NCBI GenBank assembly: GCA_018266105.1
Contig: JAFEBA010000002.1
Location: 1-64,000, forward strand
Length of the DNA stretch: 64,000 bases
Source of the DNA: a bacterium
GTDB taxonomy: Bacteria; Vulcanimicrobiota; Xenobia; Xenobiales; JADMJV01
Direction of reading: 5' to 3'
Shown here: positions 16,820-25,846 of the stretch, piece by piece
Layout of the letters: each line of letters starts with the position of its first letter
Numbering within the stretch: the stretch's first letter is position 1
Position numbers and translations under genes: made by a program
Notes under the pieces: generated by a model
Database searches by the model: none
The model's input: the letters and a program-made list of their open reading frames with translations, nothing else
Told to the model about the DNA's origin: nothing

Positions 16820-19800
16820 GCTGTCCGGATTTTGAACTGCTTTCGGCCTATGCCGATCAAGAAGTCTCTCTGGAGGAACGTCGCGCGCTGGAAGCCCACC
16901 TGCCTGACTGTTCCAAATGCCGGAACCAACTGAGCCAACTCGGCCTGGTCGGCAAGTTGGTCTGTCCCCCGCTGCCGGCCGAGATACAAATCAACCCACG
17001 CCCTAGAACCAGACCCGGCTGGTGGGAGCGCCTGCGCCAGCTGGCCGATAGCCCGGTGGTCCATCTGGTCACCACCCAACGCCAACGGCGTTCGCGCTTT
17101 GGAGCAGCTCAAATGGCAAAGATCGCAGGCCTGTTCGCGCTGCCGGCCATGTTTATGTGCATCAGTCCAGACCGCTCTTCCCTGACTGCCTTTCTGCTCT
17201 TCAGCGCGCTCGGCCTGATGCTTGGACTACCTCTGCGCCAGTTCGGAGAAGAAGTAGCCCTGCTGGCGTCCCTGCAGCGTGGACGCTGCCTGGAGGAAAT
17301 TGTGGGCACCGGCACCAGTGCCCAGGGCCTGCTCGACGGACTGGCTCTGCAGGGCCTGCTGCAAATCGGACGGGCCGCTCTGGCTGTCTGGCCGGTGCTG
17401 CTGCTGGGCACACTGGGACTTCCGCTACAGTGGCAGGTCACGGCCTGGCAATTGGAATTGCTCTGGCTGCCCGGTCTGTTTGGCCTGTTCCTGTCAGGCT
17501 ATTACTTCGCCCAATTCTTACAGGTCTGGCCGGGCGGCGGCCTGCAGCGAATTTTGGTGACGCTGCTGGTCCTGTCGCCGAGCGTGTTGCTGCTGACTGG
17601 CCTCCCTGGCGCCTTCGCGGCCGCACTGGCGATCGGCATACTCGCCCGTAGACTGGCGATCTCTGGCCTCAACAACCCGGTCCGCCCACGGGCGGTGGCG
17701 CTGCACAAGCGCAATCCATTGGTGCGTAGCTTCAGCCAGAACCCGATTGCCCGTCGCGAAATGAGCCGGCTGGCTGGTCAGGTCGGGGGGGACTGGCGTC
17801 GCCTCATGGCCTGGCGCGCCTCGATGATGGTGTTGCCGCTGGCCTGGGTTCTGCACGCGACCGCCGCCCCCTATTACAGTTGGCCGGACGTTTTCGCCAT
17901 CGGCACGGTGCAGTTTTGTGCACTCTTTTTCGTGCGCTCGGCCATGCGCACGCTGCCAGCGGTGGTGCGAGAACGCGAGCAGCAAAGCTGGGAGATCTTG
18001 CTGCAAACCCGGCTGAGTTTGCGCAGCTTCGTCCATGGCTGGCTTCAGGTTTGCCTTTACACGGTTTTCAGTGAGGGCCTGCTGGCTATTTTGGCCCTGA
18101 CCGGCTATCTGCTGGCCCTGATTCCCAGCGACAACTGGTCCGTGGCCGGGCCGGCCCTGCTCCTGCTGCCCGCCGCTTCTCTGCTGGGCGCCTACGTCGG
18201 GCTGGCCATCTCGGCCGCCAGTCGCAATGCTCGCCAGGCCTCGCAGAGCCTGATGCTCTGGAGCCTGAGCGGACTGGCTGGCTGGTTGACGGTCCTGGGG
18301 CTGGTGCGGGGCGCGATTTCCAGGCCGGCCTCCAGCTGGGGACTGCTGGCCGTCTACTCGCTGATTCCTATCGGACTGGTGCTGGCGGCCCGAGCTCGCT
18401 GGCAGCTCCGTCTGCTTCCCTGCATTGACCCCGATGAAGGTCAGCAACTGCTGCCCGGAGCCCGTTACAATCCGATTTTGCTCTGCCTGGACCTGGCCTC
18501 CTTGGCCGGACTGTTCTATAGCCTGAAAACCTGGGAGCAACTTCGCGAGGTCGCGGAAGTCTCTGCCGCCACGGGCAGCAGCCTGCTGATCGCGGCAGCT
18601 TTGGGCTGGTGGCTGTTGGTGCGAATGCCAGTGGCCAGCCTGTGCGAAGCCGCCCTGGGAGGCCGAATCAACCTCTTAATGGGGGGCATCCTGGGAATGC
18701 TCCTGGGTGAAAGCCTGCAGATGGCCTGGAAGCTCTGTCCGATGGAAATTGCGGGCTTCAGTGCGGAGACGACCCCAGTTGCCCTCCAGTTCGGCGCACT
18801 GGTGCTGGGCATCGTGCTGGGGGCTGTGGCGGCAGGCAAGCTGCCCATCAGCGAGATTCGAGTCCCCATTCTGGTGGCCCGACTGCGCTGGACGGCTCTC
18901 ACCCTGCTGACTGGCGTGGCGGCATCACTTTGGGTCTGGAGCCTGAAGCTGCCTCAGCAACCCACCTCCAGCCCGCCGCCGGCGCGGAGAGGCTACGCCC
19001 AGCAACTGAGTCAGCTCTATGCGCTCCTGCCGCACCCTGAACTCAATCCTTCGGCCCTGCTCGTTCTGGATGAACAGCTACCTCAACTTGGAGCTCCGCA
19101 GGCGCAGGACGACGACCACGGGGCCGGTGCCCGCCGCTACATCGACCTTCTGAGTATGGTGGCCAAACAGCAGGCCCGACGAGAAAACTGGCCCCGCACT
19201 CTCAATACACTGCGTTGGTGCCTGATGTGCCAGGCGGTATCTCCAGGCTATCTAAGCGACGGCAGGTATTTCAAACAAGAGTTTCCGATCTTCGAGGATC
19301 TGCGAGAGTGCCTGAACCGGGCTCCCCTGGATCCGGCCCAAGCAAGGGGGCTAATCGGACAGCTGATGGATCTGCACTCCCTGCAGAACGAACTGCGCGG
19401 AATCTACGCAGAATATCTCGATCCCTTTCAAGCCCTGGGTTACGCGCCCGGCCTTCCGAAATGGTATTTGGAACGTGAGCGGGCCGCACTTTCTCTGGCC
19501 AAAGCCCGAGCCGACCAGCTCATCGCTGAAGGCAAGATTCGCTACCTTACCGAGCACGGGAACGAGGAACTCCTTTCCGACGTCCGCTACTGCGAGCTGA
19601 CCAAGCGGCAGCTGCACAACCCCGGTCTCAGCTCCATGGTGCAGTCCGCGGCCCGGGAAGGCACCTGGCGGGAGGGGCTGGCCCTGCTGGTAGCCATCAA
19701 ACTTTACCGGCTGGAGCACGCCAGCCAATGGCCCGACAACCTGGGCCAGGTTCAGTCCTACCTGCCCCGGCCGGTGCACTGCTACACCAGAGCCGATGAC

Positions 19801-19878
19801 CAGTTCACCTACCGACCTGGCTTCCTGGCAGACGGCGAACATTCGCAGAACCTCTTTACCGAGGAGCAGATAAAGTAG
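16816..19878 (+). CDS. Zinc-finger anti-sigma head fused to ABC-2-like membrane protein
   Basis: This is a 1020-residue fusion. Residues 1-40 carry the ZAS/zf-HC2 anti-sigma signature (Cys3, His28, Cys32, Cys35). After a short linker, residues about 100-780 are very hydrophobic, with well over a dozen possible membrane helices. They include EQQSWEILLQTRLSLRSFVHG, the signature stretch of ABC-2-type permeases. The last about 240 residues are soluble and helical. Ordinary ECF anti-sigma factors have one membrane helix and 200-300 residues. Start overlap with the sigma gene (ATGA) implies coupled translation and a direct sigma/anti-sigma pair. No ABC ATPase is adjacent. The membrane body may sense envelope state or transport a ligand; this is inference. 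Confidence 0.8.
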   Translation: MSCPDFELLSAYADQEVSLEERRALEAHLPDCSKCRNQLSQLGLVGKLVCPPLPAEIQINPRPRTRPGWWERLRQLADSPVVHLVTTQRQRRSRFGAAQMAKIAGLFALPAMFMCISPDRSSLTAFLLFSALGLMLGLPLRQFGEEVALLASLQRGRCLEEIVGTGTSAQGLLDGLALQGLLQIGRAALAVWPVLLLGTLGLPLQWQVTAWQLELLWLPGLFGLFLSGYYFAQFLQVWPGGGLQRILVTLLVLSPSVLLLTGLPGAFAAALAIGILARRLAISGLNNPVRPRAVALHKRNPLVRSFSQNPIARREMSRLAGQVGGDWRRLMAWRASMMVLPLAWVLHATAAPYYSWPDVFAIGTVQFCALFFVRSAMRTLPAVVREREQQSWEILLQTRLSLRSFVHGWLQVCLYTVFSEGLLAILALTGYLLALIPSDNWSVAGPALLLLPAASLLGAYVGLAISAASRNARQASQSLMLWSLSGLAGWLTVLGLVRGAISRPASSWGLLAVYSLIPIGLVLAARARWQLRLLPCIDPDEGQQLLPGARYNPILLCLDLASLAGLFYSLKTWEQLREVAEVSAATGSSLLIAAALGWWLLVRMPVASLCEAALGGRINLLMGGILGMLLGESLQMAWKLCPMEIAGFSAETTPVALQFGALVLGIVLGAVAAGKLPISEIRVPILVARLRWTALTLLTGVAASLWVWSLKLPQQPTSSPPPARRGYAQQLSQLYALLPHPELNPSALLVLDEQLPQLGAPQAQDDDHGAGARRYIDLLSMVAKQQARRENWPRTLNTLRWCLMCQAVSPGYLSDGRYFKQEFPIFEDLRECLNRAPLDPAQARGLIGQLMDLHSLQNELRGIYAEYLDPFQALGYAPGLPKWYLERERAALSLAKARADQLIAEGKIRYLTEHGNEELLSDVRYCELTKRQLHNPGLSSMVQSAAREGTWREGLALLVAIKLYRLEHASQWPDNLGQVQSYLPRPVHCYTRADDQFTYRPGFLADGEHSQNLFTEEQIK

Positions 19879-19939
19879 GCTTAAGGGCCAGCTGGCCTGG
19901 GTATCTCATGCAGACTCAGTCACAAGGAGTCTCGCTGAT

Positions 19940-21037
19940 ATGTCCCAGGTCACCACCACGCCTCAACGTACCGCCCTCTACCATTGCCATTTGGAATCCA
20001 AGGCCAAGATGGTGGACTTTGCCGGCTGGGAAATGCCCATCGAGTATTCGGGCATCAAAAAAGAACACGAAGCCGTGCGCAGCAAGGCCGGACTGTTCGA
20101 CCTTTCGCACATGGGCGAATGCTTCGTGAGCGGTTCGGGCGCTTTAAATTGGCTGCAGTCGCTCTTCACCAACGACCTATCCAAAATCGAAGTGGGCAAA
20201 GCCCAGTATGGCTGCATGTGCAATGAGCAGGGTCGGGTGCTGGACGACATGATCATCTATCGTTTTCAAGACAAGTGGATGGTGGTGATGAACGCCAGCA
20301 ATCGCGAGAAAATCGTCCACTGGATGGAGAAGCACAAACCCGCCGACATCCACATGGATGACGCCTCCTTGCGCACCTCGTTGATCGCCATCCAGGGTCC
20401 CCAAGCCCAGGAGATCCTGCAAAAACACGTCGACATCGACCTGGAGAAGGTGCCCTATTATGGCTTCCTGGAGGGCAAGAGTTGTGGGCTGGCGGGTATT
20501 ATTTCCCGCACCGGCTACACCGGCGAAGACGGCTTTGAGCTGTATCTGCCCTGGGACGAAGCGGCTGCGGTCTGGCGCACGCTGGTGCAAGAAGCCGAGC
20601 CCATCGGCCTGGGCGCTCGCGACACTTTGCGTCTGGAGTCCGGTTACGCCCTCTACGGCCACGAACTCAGCGAGGACATCACGCCGCTGGACGCCAGCCT
20701 GGGCTGGGTGACCAAGCTCGACAAAGGCGAGTTCGTCGGTCGTCAGGCCATCCAGGCCTACAAAGAGAAGGGCGTGCAACGCTGCCTGGTGGGCCTGGAG
20801 ATGGAAGGTCGGTCCATTCCCCGCGAAGGCTATCCACTGCACGCTGGTGGCAAACAAGTCGGCGTCGTCACCAGCGGCACCTTCAGCCCCAGCCTGAAGA
20901 GAGGGATCGCTTTAGCATCCGTGGAAACCGGCTTGCGCGCTGTAGGGACCGAGATTGAGGTCGAGATTCGGGGGCGAAACGAGAGAGCAAGAGTGACCCG
21001 GCTGCCTTTCGTCAAAGGCAGCGTAAAAAGGGGTTAA
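19940..21037 (+). CDS. gcvT: Glycine cleavage system T protein (aminomethyltransferase)
   Basis: The 365-residue protein transfers the methylene group from aminomethyl-lipoyl-GcvH to tetrahydrofolate, releasing ammonia. Features are KMVDFAGWEMPIEYSGIKKE near the N-terminus, GLFDLSHMGE, and SRTGYTGEDGFELYLP in the folate-binding core. GARDTLRLESGYALYGHELS and the GTFSPSLKRGIALA barrel segment follow. The length is typical. An AAGGAG lies about 10 nt before the ATG. It heads the gcvT-gcvH-gcvPA-gcvPB run. Confidence 0.96.
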   Translation: MSQVTTTPQRTALYHCHLESKAKMVDFAGWEMPIEYSGIKKEHEAVRSKAGLFDLSHMGECFVSGSGALNWLQSLFTNDLSKIEVGKAQYGCMCNEQGRVLDDMIIYRFQDKWMVVMNASNREKIVHWMEKHKPADIHMDDASLRTSLIAIQGPQAQEILQKHVDIDLEKVPYYGFLEGKSCGLAGIISRTGYTGEDGFELYLPWDEAAAVWRTLVQEAEPIGLGARDTLRLESGYALYGHELSEDITPLDASLGWVTKLDKGEFVGRQAIQAYKEKGVQRCLVGLEMEGRSIPREGYPLHAGGKQVGVVTSGTFSPSLKRGIALASVETGLRAVGTEIEVEIRGRNERARVTRLPFVKGSVKRG

Positions 21038-21056
21038 GAAGGAGCTTTTTCGTCCA

Positions 21057-21452
21057 ATGATTCCAGAAGAATTACGCTACACCGAAGAACACGAATGGGT
21101 GCGCCTGCAAGGTGACGTGGCCGAGATCGGCATCACTCACTTCGCCCAGGACCAACTGGGTGACATCGTCTTCGTGGAACTGCCCGCGGTCGGCTTCAAA
21201 CTGCAGACCGGCAAGCGTTTCGGCGTGGTCGAATCAGTCAAAACCGTTTCTGAACTCTATTCCCCCGTCGACGGCGAAGTGGTCGAAATCAACTCCGTGC
21301 TCAGCCAGGACTCGGACCAGTTCGACCCCGAGGCCGTCAACCGCGAGCCCTATGGAGCCGGCTGGATGATCAAAGCCAAAGTGGCCGATCCCGGCGCTGT
21401 CTCCAAACTGCTGGATGCGAAGGGCTACGCTTCTCACACCGAAGGACACTAA
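21057..21452 (+). CDS. gcvH: Glycine cleavage system H protein
   Basis: This 131-residue lipoyl carrier shuttles the aminomethyl group between P, T and L proteins. The lipoylated lysine is Lys62 in VVESVKTVSELYSP. HEWV near the N-terminus and NREPYGAGWMIK near the C-terminus are family marks. An AAGGAG lies about 12 nt before the ATG. It is 19 bp after gcvT. The octanoyltransferase gene lipM, about 4 kb downstream in the same run, likely supplies its cofactor. Confidence 0.96.
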   Translation: MIPEELRYTEEHEWVRLQGDVAEIGITHFAQDQLGDIVFVELPAVGFKLQTGKRFGVVESVKTVSELYSPVDGEVVEINSVLSQDSDQFDPEAVNREPYGAGWMIKAKVADPGAVSKLLDAKGYASHTEGH

Positions 21453-21455
21453 ACG

Positions 21456-22811
21456 ATGAATTACGTCCCCCACACCGCCGGCGACCGGCAAAAGATGCTT
21501 GCCTCCATCGGCAAGCAAGAGGTCTCAGAACTGTTCGACAGCATCCCTCCGGGAGCGCGTCTGACGCGAGCCCTGAACCTGCCCGAGCAGCTCTCCGAAT
21601 ACGAAGTGGCTCTTCACCTGGAGGAACTTGCCTCCAAGAACATGGTGCCGAGCCGCCTCTCCTTTCTAGGAGCTGGAGCCTATCGGCACTTTGTTCCGGC
21701 TGTGGTGGACACCATCATCCAACGCTCGGAATTCATGACCGCTTATACGCCCTACCAGCCCGAGGTCAGCCAGGGCACGCTGCAAAGCATCTTTGAATTC
21801 CAGACCATGATGTGCAACCTGACCGGCATGGACGTCTGTAACGCCTCCGTTTACGACGGTGGCTGCGCGGCCGTGGACGCCGTGTTTATGGCCCTGAGTA
21901 TCAGCGGCCGCCACAAGGTGGTGGTCTCCGAGGGACTGCATCCGCAGACCCGAGAGTTGCTGCGCACCTACATTGACACCCACGCGGGTGAACTCATCGA
22001 GGCTCCGCTTCAAGACGGCCGCACGGTCTGGCCCGAACTGAACGATGAGGTGGCCTGCACTCTTTTTCAAACTCCCAACTTCCTGGGCGTGATTGAAGAC
22101 GGCGCGGCTCTCTGCGCCCGCACCAAAGAAGCCGGGGCCATCCCGGTGGTGAGCGTGGGCGACCCCTGCTCCCTGGCCGTGCTCAAACGACCGGGAGACT
22201 TCGGCGGCGAGATCGTGGTCGGCGACGCGCAGCCCATCGGGCTTCCCCTGAGTTACGGTGGCCCATACGCCGGCTTCGTGGCCTGCAAAAAGCAGCACAT
22301 GCGCCGAATCCCGGGCCGGCTCTGCGGTATGACGGTGGACAGCCAGGGGCGGCGCGGCTTCTGTCTGACCCTGCAGGCCCGCGAACAGCACATTCGCCGC
22401 GACAAAGCTTTCTCCAACATTTGCACCAACCAGGGTCTGTGCGCTCTGGCTGTGACCGTTTACCTGGCCCTGCTCGGGCCTCAGGGACTGAAAGAAGTGG
22501 CCGACGCCTCGGCCAATCTGGCCCACTACTTCAAAAAGCAAGTAGCCTCGCTGGATGGCTATAAACTGGTGCTCAATCAACCCTTCTTCCACGAAGTTCT
22601 GGTGGAGTGCCCGGGGTCGGCCGAAGCCCTGCTCAAAACCCTGGAAGGCCGCGGCATTGTAGGCGGCTACCTGGTGGAGAAAGACTACCCGCAATACAAA
22701 AACTGCCTGCTGTTCTGCTTCACCGAAGCCAACGGCAAGGCCGCCGTGGATGAGCTGGTCAACGCCCTGCAGCACGCCCACCGCCCCCTGGAAGGAGCCA
22801 CCCGCTCGTGA
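21456..22811 (+). CDS. gcvPA: Glycine decarboxylase (P protein) subunit 1
   Basis: This 451-residue protein is the alpha half of the two-subunit P protein, a PLP-fold partner without the Schiff-base lysine. It forms a heterotetramer with GcvPB to decarboxylate glycine. Characteristic stretches are YTPYQPEVSQGTLQSIFEFQ, MDVCNASVYDGG, LSYGGPYAGFVACKK, RIPGRLCGMTVDSQGRRGF and TLQAREQHIRRDKAFSNICT. It starts 3 bp after gcvH and its stop overlaps the gcvPB start. Confidence 0.96.
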   Translation: MNYVPHTAGDRQKMLASIGKQEVSELFDSIPPGARLTRALNLPEQLSEYEVALHLEELASKNMVPSRLSFLGAGAYRHFVPAVVDTIIQRSEFMTAYTPYQPEVSQGTLQSIFEFQTMMCNLTGMDVCNASVYDGGCAAVDAVFMALSISGRHKVVVSEGLHPQTRELLRTYIDTHAGELIEAPLQDGRTVWPELNDEVACTLFQTPNFLGVIEDGAALCARTKEAGAIPVVSVGDPCSLAVLKRPGDFGGEIVVGDAQPIGLPLSYGGPYAGFVACKKQHMRRIPGRLCGMTVDSQGRRGFCLTLQAREQHIRRDKAFSNICTNQGLCALAVTVYLALLGPQGLKEVADASANLAHYFKKQVASLDGYKLVLNQPFFHEVLVECPGSAEALLKTLEGRGIVGGYLVEKDYPQYKNCLLFCFTEANGKAAVDELVNALQHAHRPLEGATRS

Positions 22812-24262
22812 GCCTCACAGCTGAACCCACCCTCTTTGAAAAGACCTCGCCCGGCCGCCGGGGCGTCATCCCGCCCCAGGAAAATACGGGCCTCAACTGG
22901 CGCGATGAGGTCGCAGCCGAGCTTGTCAGCGAAAAACCGCCTGAGCTCCCGGAGCTCTCGGAACTTGAAGTGATGCGCCATTTTGTGCGCCTCTCTCAGC
23001 TCAACTACGGCATCGACACCACCATGTATCCGCTGGGTTCCTGTACCATGAAATACAACCCGCGGATCAACGAAGTGACGGCCCGCCTCCCCGGCTTCGC
23101 CCGCCTGCATCCGATGCAGTCGGAAGACACGGCTCAGGGCGCGCTGGAGATGATGTATCACCTCCAAAACCACCTGGCCGAGATCACCGGGATGGACGGC
23201 ATCACCCTGCAGCCGGCCGCCGGTGCCCAGGGCGAACTCACCGCTCTCTTGATGGTTGCGGCTTACTACCGCAAGCGCGGGGAGGACCAGCGCAAGGTGG
23301 TGGTGGTGCCCGACTCCAGCCATGGCACCAACCCGGCTTCGGCCGCTCTGGCCGGCTTCGATGTCGTGACCGTTCCCTCCAATGCCAACGGAGACGTGGA
23401 CCTGGAGGCCCTCAAGCCGCATCTCAACGAGAAATTGGCCTGCTTGATGCTCACCAACCCCAGCACCCTGGGACTCTTTGAAAATGGCATTCAGACCATC
23501 GCCAAAGGCGTTCACGAAGCCGGCGGCCTGCTCTACTATGACGGAGCCAACATGAACGCACTCCTGGGCAATGCTCGGCCCGGCGACATGGGTTTCGATC
23601 TGGTCCACCTCAATCTGCACAAGACCTTTTCAACCCCTCACGGCGGCGGTGGTCCCGGAGCGGGTCCGGTTGGCGCCCGAGGCGAACTGGTCAAATACCT
23701 GCCGGCCCCGGTCGTGGATCGCGTGGACGGCAAGTTCCGCTTCTTCAAGCCCGAGAACAGCATTGGACGCATCCGCACCTTTTGGGGCAATTTCCTGGTC
23801 CTGGTGCGAGCTTATACCTACATCCGCTATCACGGTCCTCAAGGCCTCAAAGAAGTCGGCGAAGGAGCCGTGCTGGCCGCCAATTACCTGCTCAGTCGGC
23901 TCAAAGGCCATTATGAAGTGGCCTACGACCGCACCTGCATGCACGAATTCGTCCTCACGGCCCGCACCTCCAAGAAGGAAAAGAATGTCAAAGCCATGGA
24001 CATCGCCAAGCGGCTACTGGACTACGGCTACTACGCTCCCACCGTCTACTTCCCGCTGATCGTGGAAGAAGCGTTGATGATCGAGCCGACCGAAACCGAG
24101 TCTCTCGAGACCCTGAATCGATTTGCTGACACCATGCTCAAGATCGCCGAAGAAGACCCCGATCTGGTCCGTTCCGCCCCCCACAGCACTCCCGTCAGTC
24201 GACTGGATGAGGTGCGGGCCGCCCGCAAGCCGGTGCTGCGCTGGGAGGAAGGCCTGTCCTGA
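22808..24262 (+). CDS. gcvPB: Glycine decarboxylase (P protein) subunit 2
   Basis: This 484-residue PLP-binding half decarboxylates glycine and passes the aminomethyl group to lipoyl-GcvH. The PLP lysine is Lys272 in HLNLHKTFSTPHGGGGPG. Other marks are YPLGSCTMKYNPR, LQPAAGAQGELTAL and DSSHGTNPASAA. The GTG start overlaps the gcvPA stop (GTGA), indicating translational coupling. The L protein (dihydrolipoamide dehydrogenase) is not in the window. Confidence 0.96.
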   Translation: MSLTAEPTLFEKTSPGRRGVIPPQENTGLNWRDEVAAELVSEKPPELPELSELEVMRHFVRLSQLNYGIDTTMYPLGSCTMKYNPRINEVTARLPGFARLHPMQSEDTAQGALEMMYHLQNHLAEITGMDGITLQPAAGAQGELTALLMVAAYYRKRGEDQRKVVVVPDSSHGTNPASAALAGFDVVTVPSNANGDVDLEALKPHLNEKLACLMLTNPSTLGLFENGIQTIAKGVHEAGGLLYYDGANMNALLGNARPGDMGFDLVHLNLHKTFSTPHGGGGPGAGPVGARGELVKYLPAPVVDRVDGKFRFFKPENSIGRIRTFWGNFLVLVRAYTYIRYHGPQGLKEVGEGAVLAANYLLSRLKGHYEVAYDRTCMHEFVLTARTSKKEKNVKAMDIAKRLLDYGYYAPTVYFPLIVEEALMIEPTETESLETLNRFADTMLKIAEEDPDLVRSAPHSTPVSRLDEVRAARKPVLRWEEGLS

Positions 24263-24263
24263 C

Positions 24264-25199
24264 GTGAGCATCGACGCCACATCTCGCTCCAAGGCCTTTC
24301 TGGTGGCAGCCAAGTTGCTCCAGGATCAGCTTGAGACATTGTCTCATAAGGTATCCGACCGTTGCTTCGCGGAACTGGACTCCTACAAAACGGGACACAT
24401 TCCCCGTGAGGAATCGGTCTCCACGGTCCGACGTCTGACCACCTTTCTGATTCGGGCATTGGAGTCTGGTCAGGCCGAGCATGCGTCCGAGCAGGGCAGC
24501 ACCCTGCACGACGAGATCGTGACCTTCGATGAGGGGATTGCCGCACGTCGAGTCAAAATGGCGATTCAATTCGAAGACCTGATTCGCGGACTGCAGTTCA
24601 TGCGAATGGAGGTCTGGGGTTGCCTGGCACGCCTGAGCGATCATCTCCACGCCCAGGGCGTCTTCATGCTGGAAAAGCGCATCAACGAAATCTTTGATGC
24701 CTACTTCCTGGGGCTATCCTCCAGTTACCGCAACAGCCAGTCGGCCATGCTGGCCGAGCAGCAGAAAGCCCTGGACAAGTGGGAAGAGGTGGTCAAATCG
24801 GCCTCTGAAATCCGCTTAAAAATCCCCTGCCTGAACGAATTCGCAGCCATCGTGCGACTGCAGGCCGAAGCCATTGCGCGTCGCGTCAATTTCAGCGAAG
24901 AAGAAGTCTACGACATCATCACGGCGGTGGGCGAAGTTTGCGACAATTCCATCGAGCACAGCCATTCCGAACAGGGCATCGACGTGGAATACACCATGAA
25001 CGACCGCGAGTTTCGCGTGGAAGTGCGCGACTACGGCACTGGTTTTGATCCGGCTGGCAAGGGCGAACTCCCTCCCGACATGTTTTCCGAAGATGGCCGT
25101 GGCATCTTCTTGATGCGCAACCTGATGGATCGGGTCGAAATCGACTCCAAAATCGGTCAGGGCACGCGCATTCTCATGGTCAAGGCTCGCAAACGCTGA
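24264..25199 (+). CDS. RsbW-like ATP-binding protein with helical N-domain
   Basis: The 311-residue protein has a C-terminal HATPase domain (about 185-311) of the anti-sigma/serine kinase type. The N box is EVCDNSIEHSH, the G1 box RDYGTGFDP and the G2 box DGRGIFLMRNLMDRV. The N-terminal 180 residues are helical and unlike common sensors. Domains of this type phosphorylate STAS anti-anti-sigma proteins or bind sigma factors in partner-switching systems. No STAS or PP2C gene is nearby. The GTG start at 24264 directly follows the gcvPB stop; an open frame upstream lies within gcvPB. Target and signal are unknown. Confidence 0.78.
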   Translation: MSIDATSRSKAFLVAAKLLQDQLETLSHKVSDRCFAELDSYKTGHIPREESVSTVRRLTTFLIRALESGQAEHASEQGSTLHDEIVTFDEGIAARRVKMAIQFEDLIRGLQFMRMEVWGCLARLSDHLHAQGVFMLEKRINEIFDAYFLGLSSSYRNSQSAMLAEQQKALDKWEEVVKSASEIRLKIPCLNEFAAIVRLQAEAIARRVNFSEEEVYDIITAVGEVCDNSIEHSHSEQGIDVEYTMNDREFRVEVRDYGTGFDPAGKGELPPDMFSEDGRGIFLMRNLMDRVEIDSKIGQGTRILMVKARKR

Positions 25200-25213
25200 A
25201 CTGGCGACTGATC

Positions 25214-25846
25214 ATGGACGGCCCCCGGGCGGGCCCCTGGAACATGGCGGCCGACTCATTCCTGCTGGACTCAGCCCGGACTCCCACTCTCCGCCTTTAC
25301 CAATGGGATGGTCCGTGGCTTTCCCTGGGCTACGCCCAAAAACCAGTCCCAGCAGAAATTCCCTGGGTTCGCCGACCCAGTGGCGGACGGGCGGTGTTGC
25401 ATCACCACGAAATCACCTATGCCATCGTTCTGCCCGAGTTCAGCGGTAGTCTGGGTGCGGTCTACGAGCAACTGACGGCTCTCTGGCTAGAGACCCTGGC
25501 CGCCCTTCATCCACAACTGAGCAGCTCTGAAACCCAAAGAAGCGGCCAGGGCAACCCTTCCTGCTACCAACTCACCCAACGAGGCGAGATCCAACTGCAA
25601 GGACAGAAATTGGTGGGCAGCGCCCAGTTGCGGCGAGGCACCCGCTTGCTGCAACACGGCTCCATCCCCACCGCTGTCAGCCCGTGGTTCAGCCGGACCT
25701 TCCCGGGGGCCAGACCCCCGGCCGTGCTGCCCGGCCTGACCAGCCAGGATCTGGTGCGCAACTTCCCGCGAGGTTTGCAACGGCAGGACTGGAGTCCCGA
25801 GGAAGTCGGCATCATCGAAGAGAACGCATGCGCCTATCGTGCCTGA
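25214..25846 (+). CDS. lipM: LipM-type octanoyltransferase / lipoate ligase family
   Basis: This 210-residue protein is of the BPL/LPL fold. WVRRPSGGRAVLHHHEITYA contains the acyl-binding RRxSGGRAVxH motif. GNPSCYQLTQRGEI supplies the likely catalytic cysteine, as in LipM, and GQKLVGSAQLRR supplies the conserved Lys and Gly-Ser-Ala-Gln. LipM moves octanoate from acyl carrier protein to GcvH, the first step of lipoate assembly in Gram-positive-type pathways. Its position in the gcv run fits that role well. It is somewhat shorter than Bacillus LipM. A lipoate-protein ligase acting on free lipoate is the alternative. Confidence 0.78.
   Translation: MDGPRAGPWNMAADSFLLDSARTPTLRLYQWDGPWLSLGYAQKPVPAEIPWVRRPSGGRAVLHHHEITYAIVLPEFSGSLGAVYEQLTALWLETLAALHPQLSSSETQRSGQGNPSCYQLTQRGEIQLQGQKLVGSAQLRRGTRLLQHGSIPTAVSPWFSRTFPGARPPAVLPGLTSQDLVRNFPRGLQRQDWSPEEVGIIEENACAYRA

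Noticed and set aside
17518..18540. Long minus-strand frame inside the anti-sigma/permease gene
   Set aside because: It is Gln/Ala-rich with no domain, and the opposite strand has a consistent membrane-protein pattern.
19885..19900. GGCCAGCTGGCC palindrome before gcvT
   Set aside because: A perfect 12-bp palindrome without a loop or T-run; no basis for a glycine riboswitch or terminator in the short gap.
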